Shown: piece by piece, positions 47,504 through 59,514 of the stretch
Position numbering within the stretch: position 1 is the stretch's first letter
How the letters are laid out: the number at the start of each line of letters is the position of its first letter
Assembly (NCBI RefSeq): GCF_963924675.1
Contig: NC_089230.1
Coordinates: forward strand, 72,903,223-72,967,222
Length of the DNA stretch: 64,000 nucleotides
Direction of reading: 5' to 3'
Source: Phocoena phocoena
Taxonomy: Eukaryota; Chordata; Mammalia; Artiodactyla; Phocoenidae
Translations under genes and position numbers: made by a program
The notes under the pieces: generated by a model
What the model was told of the DNA's origin: nothing
Seen by the model: the letters and a program-made list of their open reading frames with translations, nothing else
Databases searched by the model: none

Positions 47504-49160
47504 AAACTGGATATGTACATGCAAAAGAATGAAGTTGGGCCCTACTTACATCATAGACAAAAATTAACTCAAAATTCATCAAAGACCTAAACATCAGAGC
47601 AAAAACTATAAAACTCTCACAAGAAAACAAAAGGGGAAACTTCTCGACAGTGGATTTGGCAAGTATTTCCTGGAAGTAACGCCAAAGACAGGCCAAAAAA
47701 AAAGTAAAAATATATAAATTGGACTACATCAAAATTAAAACTTTGTATGTACCAAAGGACTCCCAGCACGGAATAGAAGAAAATATTTGTAAATCATATA
47801 TCTGATAAGGGGTTGGCATCTAGAATATGTAAAGAACTCTTACAACTCAACAACAAAGAAACCAACAACTCAATTTAAAAATGGGCGAAGGACTTGAATA
47901 GATACATCTCAAAAGAAGACACATAAATGGCCAAAAAGCACATGGAAAGATGCTCACCATAACTTATTAGGGAAGTGCAAATCAAAGCCACAATGAGATG
48001 CCACCTTATACCCATTAGGATGGCTACTGTGTTAGTTTGTTATGGCTGCCGTAACAAAAGACCACAGGCTGGGTGGCTTAAACAGTAGAACTCTCTTTTC
48101 TTACGGTTCTGGAGGCTGGAAGTCCCAAGGTGTTGGCGGGTTTGGTTTCTGGCGAGGCCTCTCTCCGTGGCTTGCAGATGGCAGCCTTTCACTCTGTCCT
48201 CACCTGGACTTTTCTGTGTGTGTGCACATCCTTGGTTTTTCTCTGGATGCCCTAATCTCCTTTTCTTATGAAGACACTAGTCGGATTGGATTAAGGCTCA
48301 CCCTAATGGCTTCATTTTAATTTAATTACCTCTTAAAGGCCCTATCTCAAAATATGGTTACATTCAGATAATCATATTGGGACTTCAACATATGAATTTT
48401 GAGGGGACGTAATTCAGCCCATAACAGCTGTTTTCAGCAAAACAGGTGTTGGCGAGGGTGTGGAAAAATTGGACCCCTTGTGCATTGTTGGTAGAAATGT
48501 AAAGTGATGCAGCTACTGTGAAAAGCAGTAGAGTGACCTTCAAAAACTTAAAAATAAAATTACCTTATGATCCAGCAATTCCACTTTTGGGTATATACCC
48601 AGAAGAGTTGAAAGCAGGGTCTTGAAGAGATTTTTGTACACACGTGTTCATAGCAGCATTATTTACAATAACCAAAATGTGGACGTAACACAGGTGTCCA
48701 TTGAGGGATGAATGGATAAACAAAATGTGGTATATACGTACAAAGGAGCATTATTCAGCCATAAAGAGGAAAGAAATGCTGACATGTGTTATAACATGGA
48801 TGAACCTTGAGGACATTATGCTAAGTGAAATGAGCCAGTCACAAAAAGACAGATACTGTAGGATTCTACTTATATAAACACAGTCAAATTCATAGAGACA
48901 GAAAGTAGAATGGTGGGTGCCAGGGGTAGTGGTGGATGGGAGGGCAGGGGGATGAATGGGGAATTGTTGTTTAATGGGTGTAGAGTTTCAGATCTGCAAG
49001 TTGAAAGAGTTTTGGAGGTTGGTTGTACAATAATATGAATGTACTTAACACCACACTACTGAACTGTATACTTAAAAATGGTTAAGATGGTAAAGTTTAT
49101 GTTATATGTATTTTGCTGAAATTGAAAGTAGATAAAACAAAATTAACAAATAAAAATATC
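47504..49160 (+). mobile_element. Old L1 3' part, sense, interrupted by an LTR
   Basis: ORF2 C-terminal text (ATAAATTGGACTACATCAAA, ACTCTTACAACTCAACAAC, AATGGCCAAAAAGCACATGG) and 3' UTR text (TTATTCAGCCATAAAGAGG, GGATGAACCTTGAGGACAT, TATACTTAAAAATGG) in order. The L1 sentence stops at 48028 and resumes at 48427, with a MaLR-type LTR between. 5'-truncated, with many stops. Confidence 0.8.
48030..48426 (-). mobile_element. MaLR (MLT1-like) solo LTR, antisense
   Basis: Antisense text runs TGTTAGTTTGTTATGGCTGCC, ACAAAAGACCACAGGCTGGG, GGTTCTGGAGGCTGGAAGTCC, GAGGGGACGTAATTCAGCCC and ATAACA; on the minus strand it begins TGTTATGGGCTGAATTACG. Same class as the sense LTR at 23538. The exact flanking duplication is blurred (ACTG at left, GCTG at right). 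Confidence 0.78.
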
Positions 49161-51105
49161 TTATGGAGGTGAGAGAGGAGGAAAGCCATCAGAAAATGGG
49201 CAGGGAGTTGGATAAATGGATGAACAAACATGAGCAAGTGGAAATTTTTAAGCTCTTGTAAAACTGTTTCCTTACTAAATGGGGATGATTTAAACGACTG
49301 AATCTTGCTGACACAAACATAGCTGTTAAGAAATCTGCTGCAAAGGCAGGAGCGAACGCTGTAAATCTTGATCTCTTCCCCACTCTTTGCTCCTGAGGCC
49401 ATGCTACACAGTGCTTAGGAGCAGACAATGCACTGCAAGGGCAGTGAAAAGAAGCGTCCCTAGGGGTTCAGGGGCCCTCTAGCTACTGCTGCACATCTAC
49501 AGTGTTGTCTTTAGGCACTGCTGGTGCAGGAGCCTAAAGCACTTTGCCAGTAAATTAGGGATGAGAACAGCATAAAGATGTCAGCTTGCGAGCCATTCAA
49601 GCAAATTGAAAAATCTGGAAAGATGGTTACACTGGTGGTAGCTGTTCATGCACAAAGTCATACCTCTAATGCTAACCTTATGTTACCTAACATACAGTCA
49701 TCTTTGACAGCCACCAGAAACCAAAAGTCATTGCTTGTGTAAAGCAGCAGGGAAGTGGGAAAGACAAAAGCCTTAAAAATGCTTTTTTTATGTTTTGAAC
49801 GGACCGATTTTCCATTTGGATTTTGCTGATGTCTCTGCCCTCTACCATTTGCTCGTAAGATTTTACAGATGCTCTGTAATCTTCTCCAAAGACGTAAGAT
49901 AGTATGTAATTTACTTTAATTATATATTATTAACTTTTAAGTTAATCAACTTTTATAAATAAGTAATGGTTTTTCTGACTGATCAAGTTATTTTATAATA
50001 TACACAATAAATGTTAGCATTTATGAAGAGTCTAAAAGAGATGACAAAGCTCAGAATGAAGGGGAGAGAAATTCACTAAACACTTCAGTTCCTACTACAC
50101 TCAGAGTTGTTACTATGTGTTTTTGTTTAAAGCAGTTATCCCCATTGTTTTAAAAGTTCTTTATGACCTTAGTGTTAGGAAAGATTAATCCCATTTAGCA
50201 GAATAAAATTTTTATATAAAATGTAAAATCCAGTTTTGAGCACTGGTTTTGAAGAGACACAAATGTACTTGAGCATGTACAGATAACAGTAACTACAATG
50301 GAAGGGTCTAGAATCATTTTATGTGCTAAATGATTAACAAAGCTGGCAATACTAACTTAGAGAAAATTTGAGAGACAGGTGTTCATGCTAAAATACTTGA
50401 AGAGTTATTGGGTAAAAGATAAATTATATTTCTATGACATCAAAGGTAGAAATATGGCTGCTGGATAGAAATGAGACTAGAGAAACCTTTTGCCTATTAT
50501 AAAGATAAAAGTTCCTAGAGCTAGTAGGAATTTTTTAAGTCACATACTAAGGTCTACAAAATGTAATTTTTTTTTTCTATGTCTAACAGATTTTATCTCA
50601 AGTACCCACCTGCAGGAAAAAAAAATTCATTTCAAGACAAATTAGATCAGTTCAAGATTCCTCAGAAAGGGAGCCTTTTTCTTCCTGCAAATGCACCAAG
50701 CCATGCGCCAGAGCACAGAGATTGGTTAGGGAGTCACAGGCTGGCCACTCACAAACCGTAGATGACGGGTCCTCGGGGGATGGGGCACTGGTGGCTCCAG
50801 ATGGGCCGGTCCAGGGAGACTGAAAGTCTTGACCTCTTTCTTCTTCTCCAGCCGCCTCTCCCTTCCCTCACTTCAGAGGGTCTTTACATATTCAGGAGAT
50901 GGGAGGAGGCGAGGTAGGGAGGAATCGCGTCCCTATTCATCCAGATCCTTCTTGAAGAATTTGATATTTTGAAGTCTCGTTTTGTTTGAAGCCACCCATT
51001 TGAGGCAATGGAAGCTTCAGACTGCATTTGTAGTGGCTCCAATGGGTGGGACTCTTGAGGTGAGAGGAGAAGGCGAGAACCCACCATAAATGGCAATAAA
51101 GTTTT
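49161..51105. other. Unique sequence, no gene seen
   Basis: Almost two kilobases without a recognised repeat. A CT-rich string ending in CAG near 50850 looks like a splice acceptor (TTCTTCTTCTCCAG) but no following frame or donor supports an exon. Confidence 0.45.
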
Positions 51106-51195
51106 CCCCGACTACCATGGTCCTAGGCACTTTACATTTCAACCCTACAGTAGTCCTGTGAGATAAATATTATTTTATAACCATAATAATACCAT
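51106..51195 (-). repeat. Possible MIR-type fragment
   Basis: CTAGGCACTTTACATTTCAAC and CCTACAGTAGTCCTGTGAGATAAATATTATTTTA match the MIR tail pattern (gcactttacat...cctgtgaggtaggtattat), diverged. Orientation is uncertain. Confidence 0.45.
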
Positions 51196-51502
51196 TATCA
51201 AAACAAAACATCATCACTAACATCACTAACATATAGCCCACAATTAAATTTCCCGTTACCCCAAAAGTGATTTTATACCATTTTTTTAAAAATCCAAGAT
51301 CCAGTTAAATTTCCACAAGGCATTTGGTGGTTAAATTTTTTTTTTGCCTATGCTGACGATAATCTCTGAATAAATTATTACATTGAAGGTTGCAAAATGC
51401 TGATTTTAAAACGATCATTCCTCCTGTACTTATTTGCTATTTAAAAGAATAATCTTCATATTTGTTTTCAACTATAGAAACATAGCAAAAACTTTTTTTT
51501 TT

Positions 51503-51788
51503 TAATTAATCAATTTATTTATTTATTGGCTGCGTTGGATCTTCGTTGCTGCGCGCGGCTTTCTCTAGTTGCAGCGAGCAGGGGCTACTCTTCGTTGCGG
51601 TGCACGGGCTTCTCGCTGCGGTGGCTTCTCATTGCGGAGCACGGGTTCTAGGCGCCCAGGCTTCAGTAGTTGTGGTGCACGGTCTTAGTTGCTCCACGGC
51701 ATGTGGGATCTCCCCGGACCAGGGCTCGAACCCATGTCCCCTGCACTGGCAGGCGGATTCTTAACCACCGTGCCACCAGGGAAATCCC
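51503..51788 (-). mobile_element. CHR-1-like SINE (long form), antisense
   Basis: Minus strand starts GGATTTCCCTGGTGGCACGG, has B-box text GGGTTCGAGCCC and a longer body with CCAACGCAGCCAATAAATA-type 3' end. It is the older long form shared with other cetartiodactyls. Boundaries are approximate; no clean duplication. Confidence 0.85.
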
Positions 51789-51804
51789 TTTCTAACTTTT
51801 TTTT

Positions 51805-52230
51805 CAGGTGGTTTTCCCCCCCAGCTTTATTGAGGAATAATTGACACACAGCTTTGTATAGGTTTAAGGTGTAGAACATAATGATTTCACTTACATACAT
51901 CATGAAATGATTGCAGTAGGTTTAGTGAATATCCATTGTCTCATTTAGATACAGCATAAAAGAAATAGAGAGAAATTTTTTTTCCTTGTGATGAGAACTT
52001 TTAGGATTTCCTCTCTTAACAGCTTTCATTTATAACGTACAGCAGTGGTATTGTCTTTATCATGTTGTACATGATACCCCTAATACTTATAACTGGAAGT
52101 TTGTATGTTTTGACCACCATGATCTAGTTCCCTTTCCCTCCACTCCCCTTTCTCTCGTAGCCACAAATCTGATCTCTTTTTCTGTGAGTTAATTTGTTTG
52201 TTTTTGAAGTATAATTGACTTACAACAGAT
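51805..52230 (-). mobile_element. Old L1 3' end, antisense
   Basis: CAGCTTTATTGAGGAATAATTG, TATAGGTTTAAGGTGTAGAAC, ATATCCATTGTCTCATTTAG, CTTATAACTGGAAGTTTGTATG and TTGACCACCATGATCTAG are the antisense 3' UTR of an L1M-type element, similar to 1160-1480. Confidence 0.7.
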
Positions 52231-52649
52231 AAATATTTTAATTGCATTTTATAGATGATGAAAGTGAGGTTTACAAGATTAACATCATCAATATCACAGC
52301 TTTAAAGAAGCAGAACTGGGATCTGAAACTATAACTGCCTCATCCAAAGCTTGTAAGTTAATATTTTTGGTTCTACTCTGTGCCCCCAGCTGCTGTATGT
52401 ATTAGGAATAAATCAGCTTTAAACCACTATGCTCCCTTAGAATAGACTGTGTCAGAGAATTGAAAATTCTTGATCACCTGAGACATTCAGGCAAGAATAG
52501 AAGGCTTTTGGCTGAGATAGTTTCTATTGGACAGTAATCTGTAGCATTCATTTCAAATCAATAAAACATTAAAGCTTGAAGGAAATAATCATTTAATCCA
52601 AACACCCGTGACTCAGAAGCATAATTTTCCTCACAATTCCATAAAACGC
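52231..52649. other. Unique sequence, no gene seen
   Basis: No repeat or exon recognised. Confidence 0.4.
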
Positions 52650-53460
52650 TTATTAGACTTTGGGTGCCTAGTAATATTTATGAAACTGCGCTAATACTAA
52701 GACTGCCACAGAAACTGGGTATGGTTATACTTTGGCTGAACGCAAAGCCAATGAAAAGGACACCTTTCCAAATGAACAGCTCCAATGTCTGAACAGTGTT
52801 GGCTGAATTCTAGAGTGGCTTGACCTGTCGTAGGGTAATATTCAATCTCATAAAAAGGAGAATTTTTCAGAGTATATGAGCCATGGAGATTGGGCGTAAG
52901 CAAACCATGGCCGAACTGCCTACTGATTGCGACAGGCCCAGCCTGACACTCTTTGGGGATGTGCCATGAGAGGCTTGCTTCAATTACACGGTAATCATGA
53001 ATGGCTTGATGTGCCACAGCTTCACATGAGACATAGGAGCAATTCTCCTCTACCCTCCTATCTCCAGAAGTGAGTGACAGCTAAGAGTCACTGCATTTAC
53101 TACAGCTGTTGCATAATAAGGCAGGAATGCTCCAGGAGATGACTTATACTTCTGCTCTCTGCCTTTATACTAGTGAGTGTACTGTTGCTATTATTGGCAT
53201 ATGGAGCATTAACTGATTTGAGAAGCTGACAAATACTTTTGAAGCTTATAACACCATAAAACATAAAACATAATGGCAAGGTCTCTCTCCCTGGCCCCGT
53301 GTTATTTATAAGTGTGACTAAGGGCCCATTTGAAAATACAGCATGTAAAATGCACATATGTAATGCATAATAACAGCTACCATTAAATGTAATAAATAAC
53401 ATAGACAGCTGTATTCCCCTCATCTGCCCATTTGCCTAAAATGCTGCCATTTTGTGGTCT
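52650..53460. promoter_or_regulatory. Candidate conserved non-coding element
   Basis: About 800 bases free of any repeat I recognise, with balanced composition and many transcription-factor-like words: CAGCTG E-boxes at 53102-53107 and 53406-53411, TTGCATAATA at 53109, TGTAATGCATAATAAC at 53358 and TAATAAAT at 53389. Two long antisense frames (53017 to 52697, 107 codons; 53423 to 53100, 108 codons) are present in different frames and without a recognisable domain. This is the pattern of a constrained enhancer-like block, but conservation itself cannot be seen from one sequence. Confidence 0.4.
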
Positions 53461-53639
53461 GTGTTCCTTGACTCCTAAAGGTAATGTGTGTAAATATGGG
53501 TTATATGTTGATGACTCCCCACGGGACATCTTGAACTTGAACCCTTTCCTGAATTCTAGATTTATACATGCAGGGCCACCTCCCCAAACCTATTTTCCCC
53601 TAGAAATATCCCTCAAGCCATAAATCAGTGTCTCCCTTT

Positions 53640-54560
53640 CCCTACATCGAATCCATTCACAAGTCAGTTCCCCTTTCCAATATATCCTGAATCTGTTCAT
53701 CTCTCTTCAGTCTGTTCACCTCTTCAGTCTTTTCCTTTCTACTGCTACCACCCTAGTACAGGCTTCCATCACATTTTCTCCAGATTTTTCTAATACATTC
53801 AAAGCTGCTCTCCTATTTCCACTCTTGTCCCCTACTATTCTTTTTACATGAACAACCAAAGTGATTAAAGATAGATAGATCATTAGATAGATAGATTGTT
53901 AGATAGATAGATGATAGACAGAGATTGTCTACTTTGTCTCACCAGCATTTTAGGCTCTTCAAGGTGATGCTATTCCCCATCTATCTATCTATGATGTTCT
54001 CAGCCCCCTGCTTAAAATCCTTCCTGAGTTTCCACGTCACTTAGAATAAAGCCCTAATTCCTCACCACTGCCTCTAAGGTCCCATGTGACCTGGCTCTCT
54101 TTCTCCACATCTCAGCCCACTCCCTGCTAATTCACTGTGCTTCAGTGACGCCTTTCTGTTCTGTAAACTCACCAAAACTATTTCCACATCAAGGCATTTG
54201 CACATGTGCCCTCTGTCCAGAATGCTCTTCCCCCAGATCTTTGTATGACCACAGGATCATTCAGACTCCAACTCAAATGCCTGTTCAGAGAGGTCCCCTG
54301 AGCTCTACACCTAAAGCAGATCCCTCCCAGCCCATCACACTCTATCATATCACCCTGCTTGGACTAACTTACAGTAATTTTTTATAAAATGTTCTAACGT
54401 CTTATTTCCTTACTCACTTATTGTCTGTCTCCTACCATTAGAATGTGAACCCCCTAAAGGCAGAGATCTATTTGTCTCATTTACCACTGTATCCTCCGGG
54501 CCTAGAACAGTGCCTAGAACGTGGTAGGCAAAAATGAGTATTTGTTGAATGATTTGGCTT
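53640..54560 (+). repeat. L2 LINE 3' part, sense
   Basis: CCCACTCCCTGCTAATTCACTG, GGCATTTGCACATGTGCCCTC, AGAATGCTCTTCCCCCAG, ACTCCAACTCAAATGCC, AGAATGTGAACCCCC and GAACAGTGCCTAGAACGTGG, then TATTTGTTGAATGA at the end, give the L2 order through the 3' end. Ancient, non-coding. Confidence 0.75.
53868..53992 (+). repeat. (GATA)n tract and its reverse copy
   Basis: AGATAGATAGAT-type units at 53869-53925 and the complementary ATCTATCTATCT string at 53980-53990. The two are inverted relative to each other and lie inside the L2. Confidence 0.8.
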
Positions 54561-55498
54561 TTCCTTAGAGCACAAAGTGTGTTTCAAGGTAAAATACCTA
54601 GGTGGGGTACTGAGTCCATTTACTTACTTATGATAAAAGATGCAACCCAAAGACAGTGAAAGCAGAGGACTCGTCATTTGCTTTTCTAATAAACTCCTTT
54701 CTCAGCATTACAGTCCACTACTATGAATTAAATTTCTGTCTCTTGGGCATTAGTGATAGTAAACGTCTCAATTTCATTGAGACCGACTCTTGTTTTTCAC
54801 AAAAAGCATAAGTCTGGACAATTAGGTATTTTAGAAATAGTGAAAAGTCAACAACTTTCATTTTATTCTTCAAGGCCTCTTCTTGACTAGGCCTCAACCT
54901 TTGCCTCTAAGAAATGTAACTTTTAGCACAAATGGTTTTATCCATCCTTCACACTAAGAGACTTGAACAAACACTAACATAATTTCTATCAGCTCAGAGC
55001 TGTGTTCCTAGGATGACAACCCCAGTCCCCTTAAGATGCCATGCCTGGAAAACTCAATACTGCCTAAAGAATTTGTTTGTTCTAGCAAAAACCTGACCTC
55101 ACTTTTCTTAGAGCATTGACTTTGGAAAACATGCCATTGTAAATCCTTTCTCTGTCTCTTTGAGATTGTATCTTCTGCAACCCAGGAATGTCTTTGTCAA
55201 GGATCTGGGAGCCATCCCTTTAAAATGCAATCATCAAGCCCAGGGTGCTTGTCTCCCTTTCAGATATAAATTGAGTAGATAAAGCTTACTCAGCAAGAAT
55301 GGGTTGACTGAGAAGAGGGCCAATGACAAAACCTCCCAGGAAATACCAATATTTTCAGAAAGGGTGGAGGACCGTGTTTCCCAACTTTAAACATATAGGA
55401 GCACCCATAGAAAATAGCATCTGTATGGCACACTGCAGGTAAACTGTAAGAGATTTAGGGGTGTCTATGTGGACTTGGTGAAATTGTTCATTACTTTC
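54561..55498. other. Unique sequence, no gene seen
   Basis: No exon or repeat recognised. Confidence 0.45.
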
Positions 55499-55969
55499 TG
55501 TACTGGTTTCCGAGGGCTGCTGTAACAAAGTACTGTAAACTGGGTGGCTTAAAAGAACAGAAATTTATTGTCTTACAGTTCTGGAGGCTTTAAGTCCAAA
55601 ATCAGGGTGTCAGCAGGGCCATGTTCCTTTTGAAACGTGTAAGGGAAATCTTTCCTTACCTCTTTCTTGCTTCTGGTAGTTTGCCAGCAGTTCTTCGCTT
55701 TTTTTTTTTTTTTTGGCTTGAAACTGCGTAACTCGGCTATCTGCCTTTATCATTATATGTTCTTCCTGTGTATCTCTATGTCTTCATATGATCATCTTTT
55801 TGTAAGGACACCAGTCAGATTAGGGTTCCACCCTACTGCAGTATGACCTCATCTTAACTAATTATATCTGCAATGGCTCTATTTCCAAATAATGTCATAT
55901 TCTGAGGAAATGGTGGTTAGGACCTCAACGTATCTTTTTGTGGAGGGAAAAAGAGTTCAATCCATAATA
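55499..55969 (-). mobile_element. MaLR/ERVL-type solo LTR, antisense
   Basis: Antisense text TGTACTGGTTTCCGAGGGCTG, CTGTAACAAAGTACTGTAAAC, TTTATTGTCTTACAGTTCTGG, AAGGACACCAGTCAGATTAGG, CATATTCTGAGGAAATGG and CAATCCATAATA; same broad family as 48030. A T run at 55699-55714 is inserted within it. Confidence 0.7.
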
Positions 55970-56299
55970 ATAACTTCTTTACATACCATACCTATAATAA
56001 AATAAAATTAAAAGTAGTAGGAATGCTAAATATTGAATTTGTAAAATATTTAATATCAGATTTTGTTTGAAATGGATATATTTTCCTTCTAATTATATAT
56101 GATCTCTTCAGTTTTTTTTTTTCTCTTCCAAATCCCTTTGAACGAAGCCATGGGCAGTAGAATATACAACATGGCTTGGATACGCAGCACAGCAGGGCCT
56201 AGATAATGAGATAATTTTCCCCACATCTTGGGGAAAAGAATGAAATGTATTTCTTTATGAACACTCTTTTTAAAATATAAACTCACAACATTCTCCAGG
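55970..56299. other. AT-rich sequence, no gene seen
   Basis: A 12-base T run at 56111-56122 could be the poly-A side of a minus-strand retrocopy that continues to the right. Confidence 0.4.
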
Positions 56300-57075
56300 A
56301 GCTAGAGCCTAAGAGTTCCCACTGGGGATCGTCATCCATCAGAAGCAGCCTCTAGGGAGGGGTAGGGAGTTTCTCCATGGTCGGGAGAGGCTGCAGCAGC
56401 CCCCGCCTTTGCTGGGAATGTGAGGCAGTGACAGCAGCAATGAGGGAACAGATCTGGTGGCAGCAGTTTGGGGCAGATCTTTAGCATCTTCATCACAAAT
56501 ACCCGGTAGGATCCAATTGGTGGCCTTGCCAGTGGGGCCAGAGAGGCGGAGGGAGCCTTTTCCTTCATGGAGGCAGAGAATTTGCTTGAAGGGAAAGAGG
56601 AGGGGCTGATAAGGAATGGGGGAGGGCATGGGGGCCCACAGAGTCTGCAGTCTTGGCGACCTCATCTGGACCACAGCCACGGCGTCAGGAGCAGGTTAAG
56701 CCTGGCCACTGTCAGCAGGAGAGGATGCAGAGCCCAATCACTGACAGGTTTGGGAAGTTTAGGTTCATATCTGTTGCAAAGTTTTTCTCTACCAACTTGG
56801 CATCACAGGGACTTCCAGAGCTGGAGTAGCCCTGCTTGGAGGTGCTTTTGTTGCTACTCCAGGCCAGGGGTCTGCCGCCTTTGGAATCCATGGTCCTCCT
56901 GTGTAGCACAGTTCTGTTGGAACTGGACACGGTGGCTCTGTGACTTGCAGCACTTCGGCGTGAGAATCAAAATCGGTGAAGAGGTAGATGGAGGTGTTGC
57001 TGGATTTCGGGCCTCTCGGCTGGTACAGGGTAGGATCAGGGCTCTGACTAATACATGCCATTTAGTCTTAAAACA
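56300..57075 (-). pseudogene. Possible processed pseudogene, parent not recognised
   Basis: GC-rich block in AT-rich surroundings. Three antisense frames overlap: 57061 to 56789 (90 codons), 56930 to 56712 (72 codons, Ser/Lys-rich) and 56680 to 56339 (113 codons, Pro/Leu-rich). The first two read like protein text passing from frame to frame, and the T run at 56111 could be the poly-A side. A sense frame of 180 codons (56567-57109) overlaps it but looks like a shadow. I cannot name the parent gene. An exon of an unknown gene or plain GC-rich DNA are the alternatives. Confidence 0.28.
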
Positions 57076-57250
57076 GACATGGTTTTTTTCCTCTGCTCAG
57101 GGAATTTGATTCTCATATTCTTGATTATTACCAATGGTGAGAAATGTTCATGCAAATAGGTAATAAAAATTTTTATAACCACTCAAAAATTTATGATGGT
57201 TAAAATTATATTGTACATAGGAATCCATCGGCCCTTGCTTTTTTTTTTTT

Positions 57251-57592
57251 AAATATTATTACTTTATTTTTATTTGTTTATTTTCTTTTGGCTGCATTGG
57301 GTCTTCATTGCTGCGCACGAGCTTTCTCTCGTTGCAGCAGGCGGGGGCTACTCTTTGTTGTGGTGCGTGCTCTCGTTGCAGCGGCTTCTCTTGCTCCAGG
57401 GCGCAGGCTCTAGGCGTGCGGGCTGCAGTAGTTGCGGTTCACGGGCTCTAGAGCGCAGGCTCAGTAGTTGTGGCACATGGCGCACGGGCTTAATTGCTCC
57501 GTGGCATGTGGGATCTTCCCAGACCAGGGATTGAACCCGTGTCCCCTGGGTTGGCAGGTGGATTCTTAACCACTGCACCACCGGGGAAGTCC
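57251..57592 (-). mobile_element. CHR-1-like SINE (long form), antisense
   Basis: Long cetartiodactyl SINE with CGGGACTTCCCCGGTGGTGC head on the minus strand and B-box-like GGTTCAATCCC. Target duplication CGGCCCTTGCTTTTTTTT at 57229-57246 and, with one change, at 57593-57610. Confidence 0.88.
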
Positions 57593-57686
57593 CGGCCCTT
57601 CCTTTTTTTTTTTTTTAAATTTCATTGACAAATGTAATAGTAAATTTCATGAAAGTGAATTTTGAATCCAATCAGATTTTCTCTTT

Positions 57687-58294
57687 TTTAATTGAAGTAT
57701 GGTTGATTTACAATGTTGTGTTAGTTTCAGGTGTACAGCAAAGGGCTTAAGTTATACACACATATATATCTATTTTTTTCAGATTCTTTTCTCTTACAGG
57801 TTATTATACAATATTGAGTAGAGTTCCCTGTGCTATACAGTAGGTCCTCGTTGATTATTCCTTTTATACACAGCTGTGTGTATGTTAATCCCAAACTCTC
57901 AATTTATCCCTCCCCTTACCTTTCCCCTTTGGTAACTATAACTTTGTTTTCTATGTCTGTGAGTCTATTTCTATATAAGTTCATCTGTATCATTTTTTTT
58001 AGATTCCACTTATAAGTGATTTCATAACGATATGTGTCTATCTAGCTTACTTCACTTAGTATGATAATCTCTATGTCAATCCATGTTGCTGCAAATGGCA
58101 TTATTTCATTCTTTTTCACGGCTAATAGTCCTTTGTATAAATATACCGCATCTTCTTTATCCATTAACCTGTCGATGGACAGTTAGGTTGCTTACATGTC
58201 CTGGCTCCTGTAAATAGTGCTGCAGTGAACACTGGGGTGAATGTATCTTTTCCAATTATTGTTTTCTCTGGATATATGCCCAGGAGTGGGATTG
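57687..58294 (-). mobile_element. 5'-truncated L1, antisense
   Basis: TTGAAGTATGGTTGATTTAC L1 3' text, then TATACAGTAGGTCC, and ORF2 C-terminal text ending at CCAGGAGTGGGATTG. Flanks CCAATCAGATTTTCTCTT at 57668-57685 and CCAATCAAATTTTCTCTT at 58295-58312 (one change). Confidence 0.88.
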
Positions 58295-58312
58295 CCAATC
58301 AAATTTTCTCTT

Positions 58313-59270
58313 GATGCACAAGTCTGCCTTGTTAGGATGGTCACCCTGCAGCTACCTTGGAGGCTACTAAAAGTGGAGTTGGCACTAATACCCCTGAGGA
58401 CTGAATTTGGTCCTCTGATTGCTGCTCCCATACGAAGGAACCCCTCCCTACCTGGCTTCCCCACCACTGCCAGCTATAGCTTGAGCTGTGTACTCCCCTC
58501 TTTGGGCTGCTAAAGTTGATGTACACCTTGGCCTTGGAAGTGAGTTCCGCGTTGCTGGGAAGGAGAGAGGCACACTTTCAGATCCATTCTTCTTAGTGGC
58601 CTTCATAGGATAACAGAATAAAAGTGCTTGTAATGACGGCCATCAGCTAGGAGGTTCTGTACTTCCAGGCACCATCTGGGTAAAGCAATCAGTATCTCTT
58701 TGCTTTCTGCCTGTTGGAAAGCTCTTAGAGGAAGTTAAGTCCTTAAATGGGCAACTAGTTAAGCAAGAGAAAAAACCAAGGAGTGTGGTGTCCCAGAAAC
58801 CAAGGAGAGTGTAGCCCACAAAGTCAAGTGCTGGTGACACTCTTGGAAGATAAGGACTGAAAGATTTCCACAGAGAGGTTGTGGGAATACTATACTACTC
58901 ATTGGAGGGAGTAGTTTCACTCAGTGACAGGAGCCCAAGCGTAAACTGCCACGGGTTACAGAGAATGGCAGTGAGAAGTGGGGATGGTAGAGGCAGGCAT
59001 CTCTTCTACAAGCTCTGCTTACCGCTCAGTGCCTCTAAGCTTCCTAGTTGGTTTTGTTTCGTTTCTGTAAAGTGGGCAAACATTAAAACCCATTCCCACA
59101 GGATTGTTGGGAGGTTTGAAAGAATTAACATGAAAGCTTTCTGAAAATTATAAAGCACCAGAAATGTATATCTCTACGTTAGCAGGTATCTTTAGTTCTA
59201 ATGAAAGTTTGTGATTCCTCCATGCCGACCCGTACTCCCACCTCCACCCACAAAAGCCATCTCTTTTCAA
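58313..59270. other. Unique sequence, no gene seen
   Basis: No repeat or exon recognised. Frames up to 91 codons only. Confidence 0.45.
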
Positions 59271-59280
59271 ATCTAGCTTT

Positions 59281-59486
59281 TTTTTTTTTTTTTGCTATAC
59301 GCGGGCCTCTCACCCACTGTGGCCTCTCCCGTTGCGGAGCACAGGCTCCAGACACACAGGCTCAGTGGCCATGGCTCACAGGCCCAGCCGCTCCGCGGCA
59401 TGTGGGGTCCTCCCGGACCAGGGCACGATCCCGTGTCCCCTGCATCGGCAGGTGGACTCTCAACTGCTGCGCCACCAGGGAAGCCC
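59281..59486 (-). mobile_element. CHR-type SINE, antisense
   Basis: Complete copy with T run at 59278-59293. Short duplication CTAGCTTT at 59273-59280 and 59486-59493. Confidence 0.9.
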
Positions 59487-59514
59487 TAGCTTTCTTTTTT
59501 TTTAAAAGGGTGGT

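Noticed and set aside
50579..50870. Possible exon with a splice-acceptor-like TTCTTCTTCTCCAG
   Set aside because: No donor site, no sustained frame and no recognisable protein follow.
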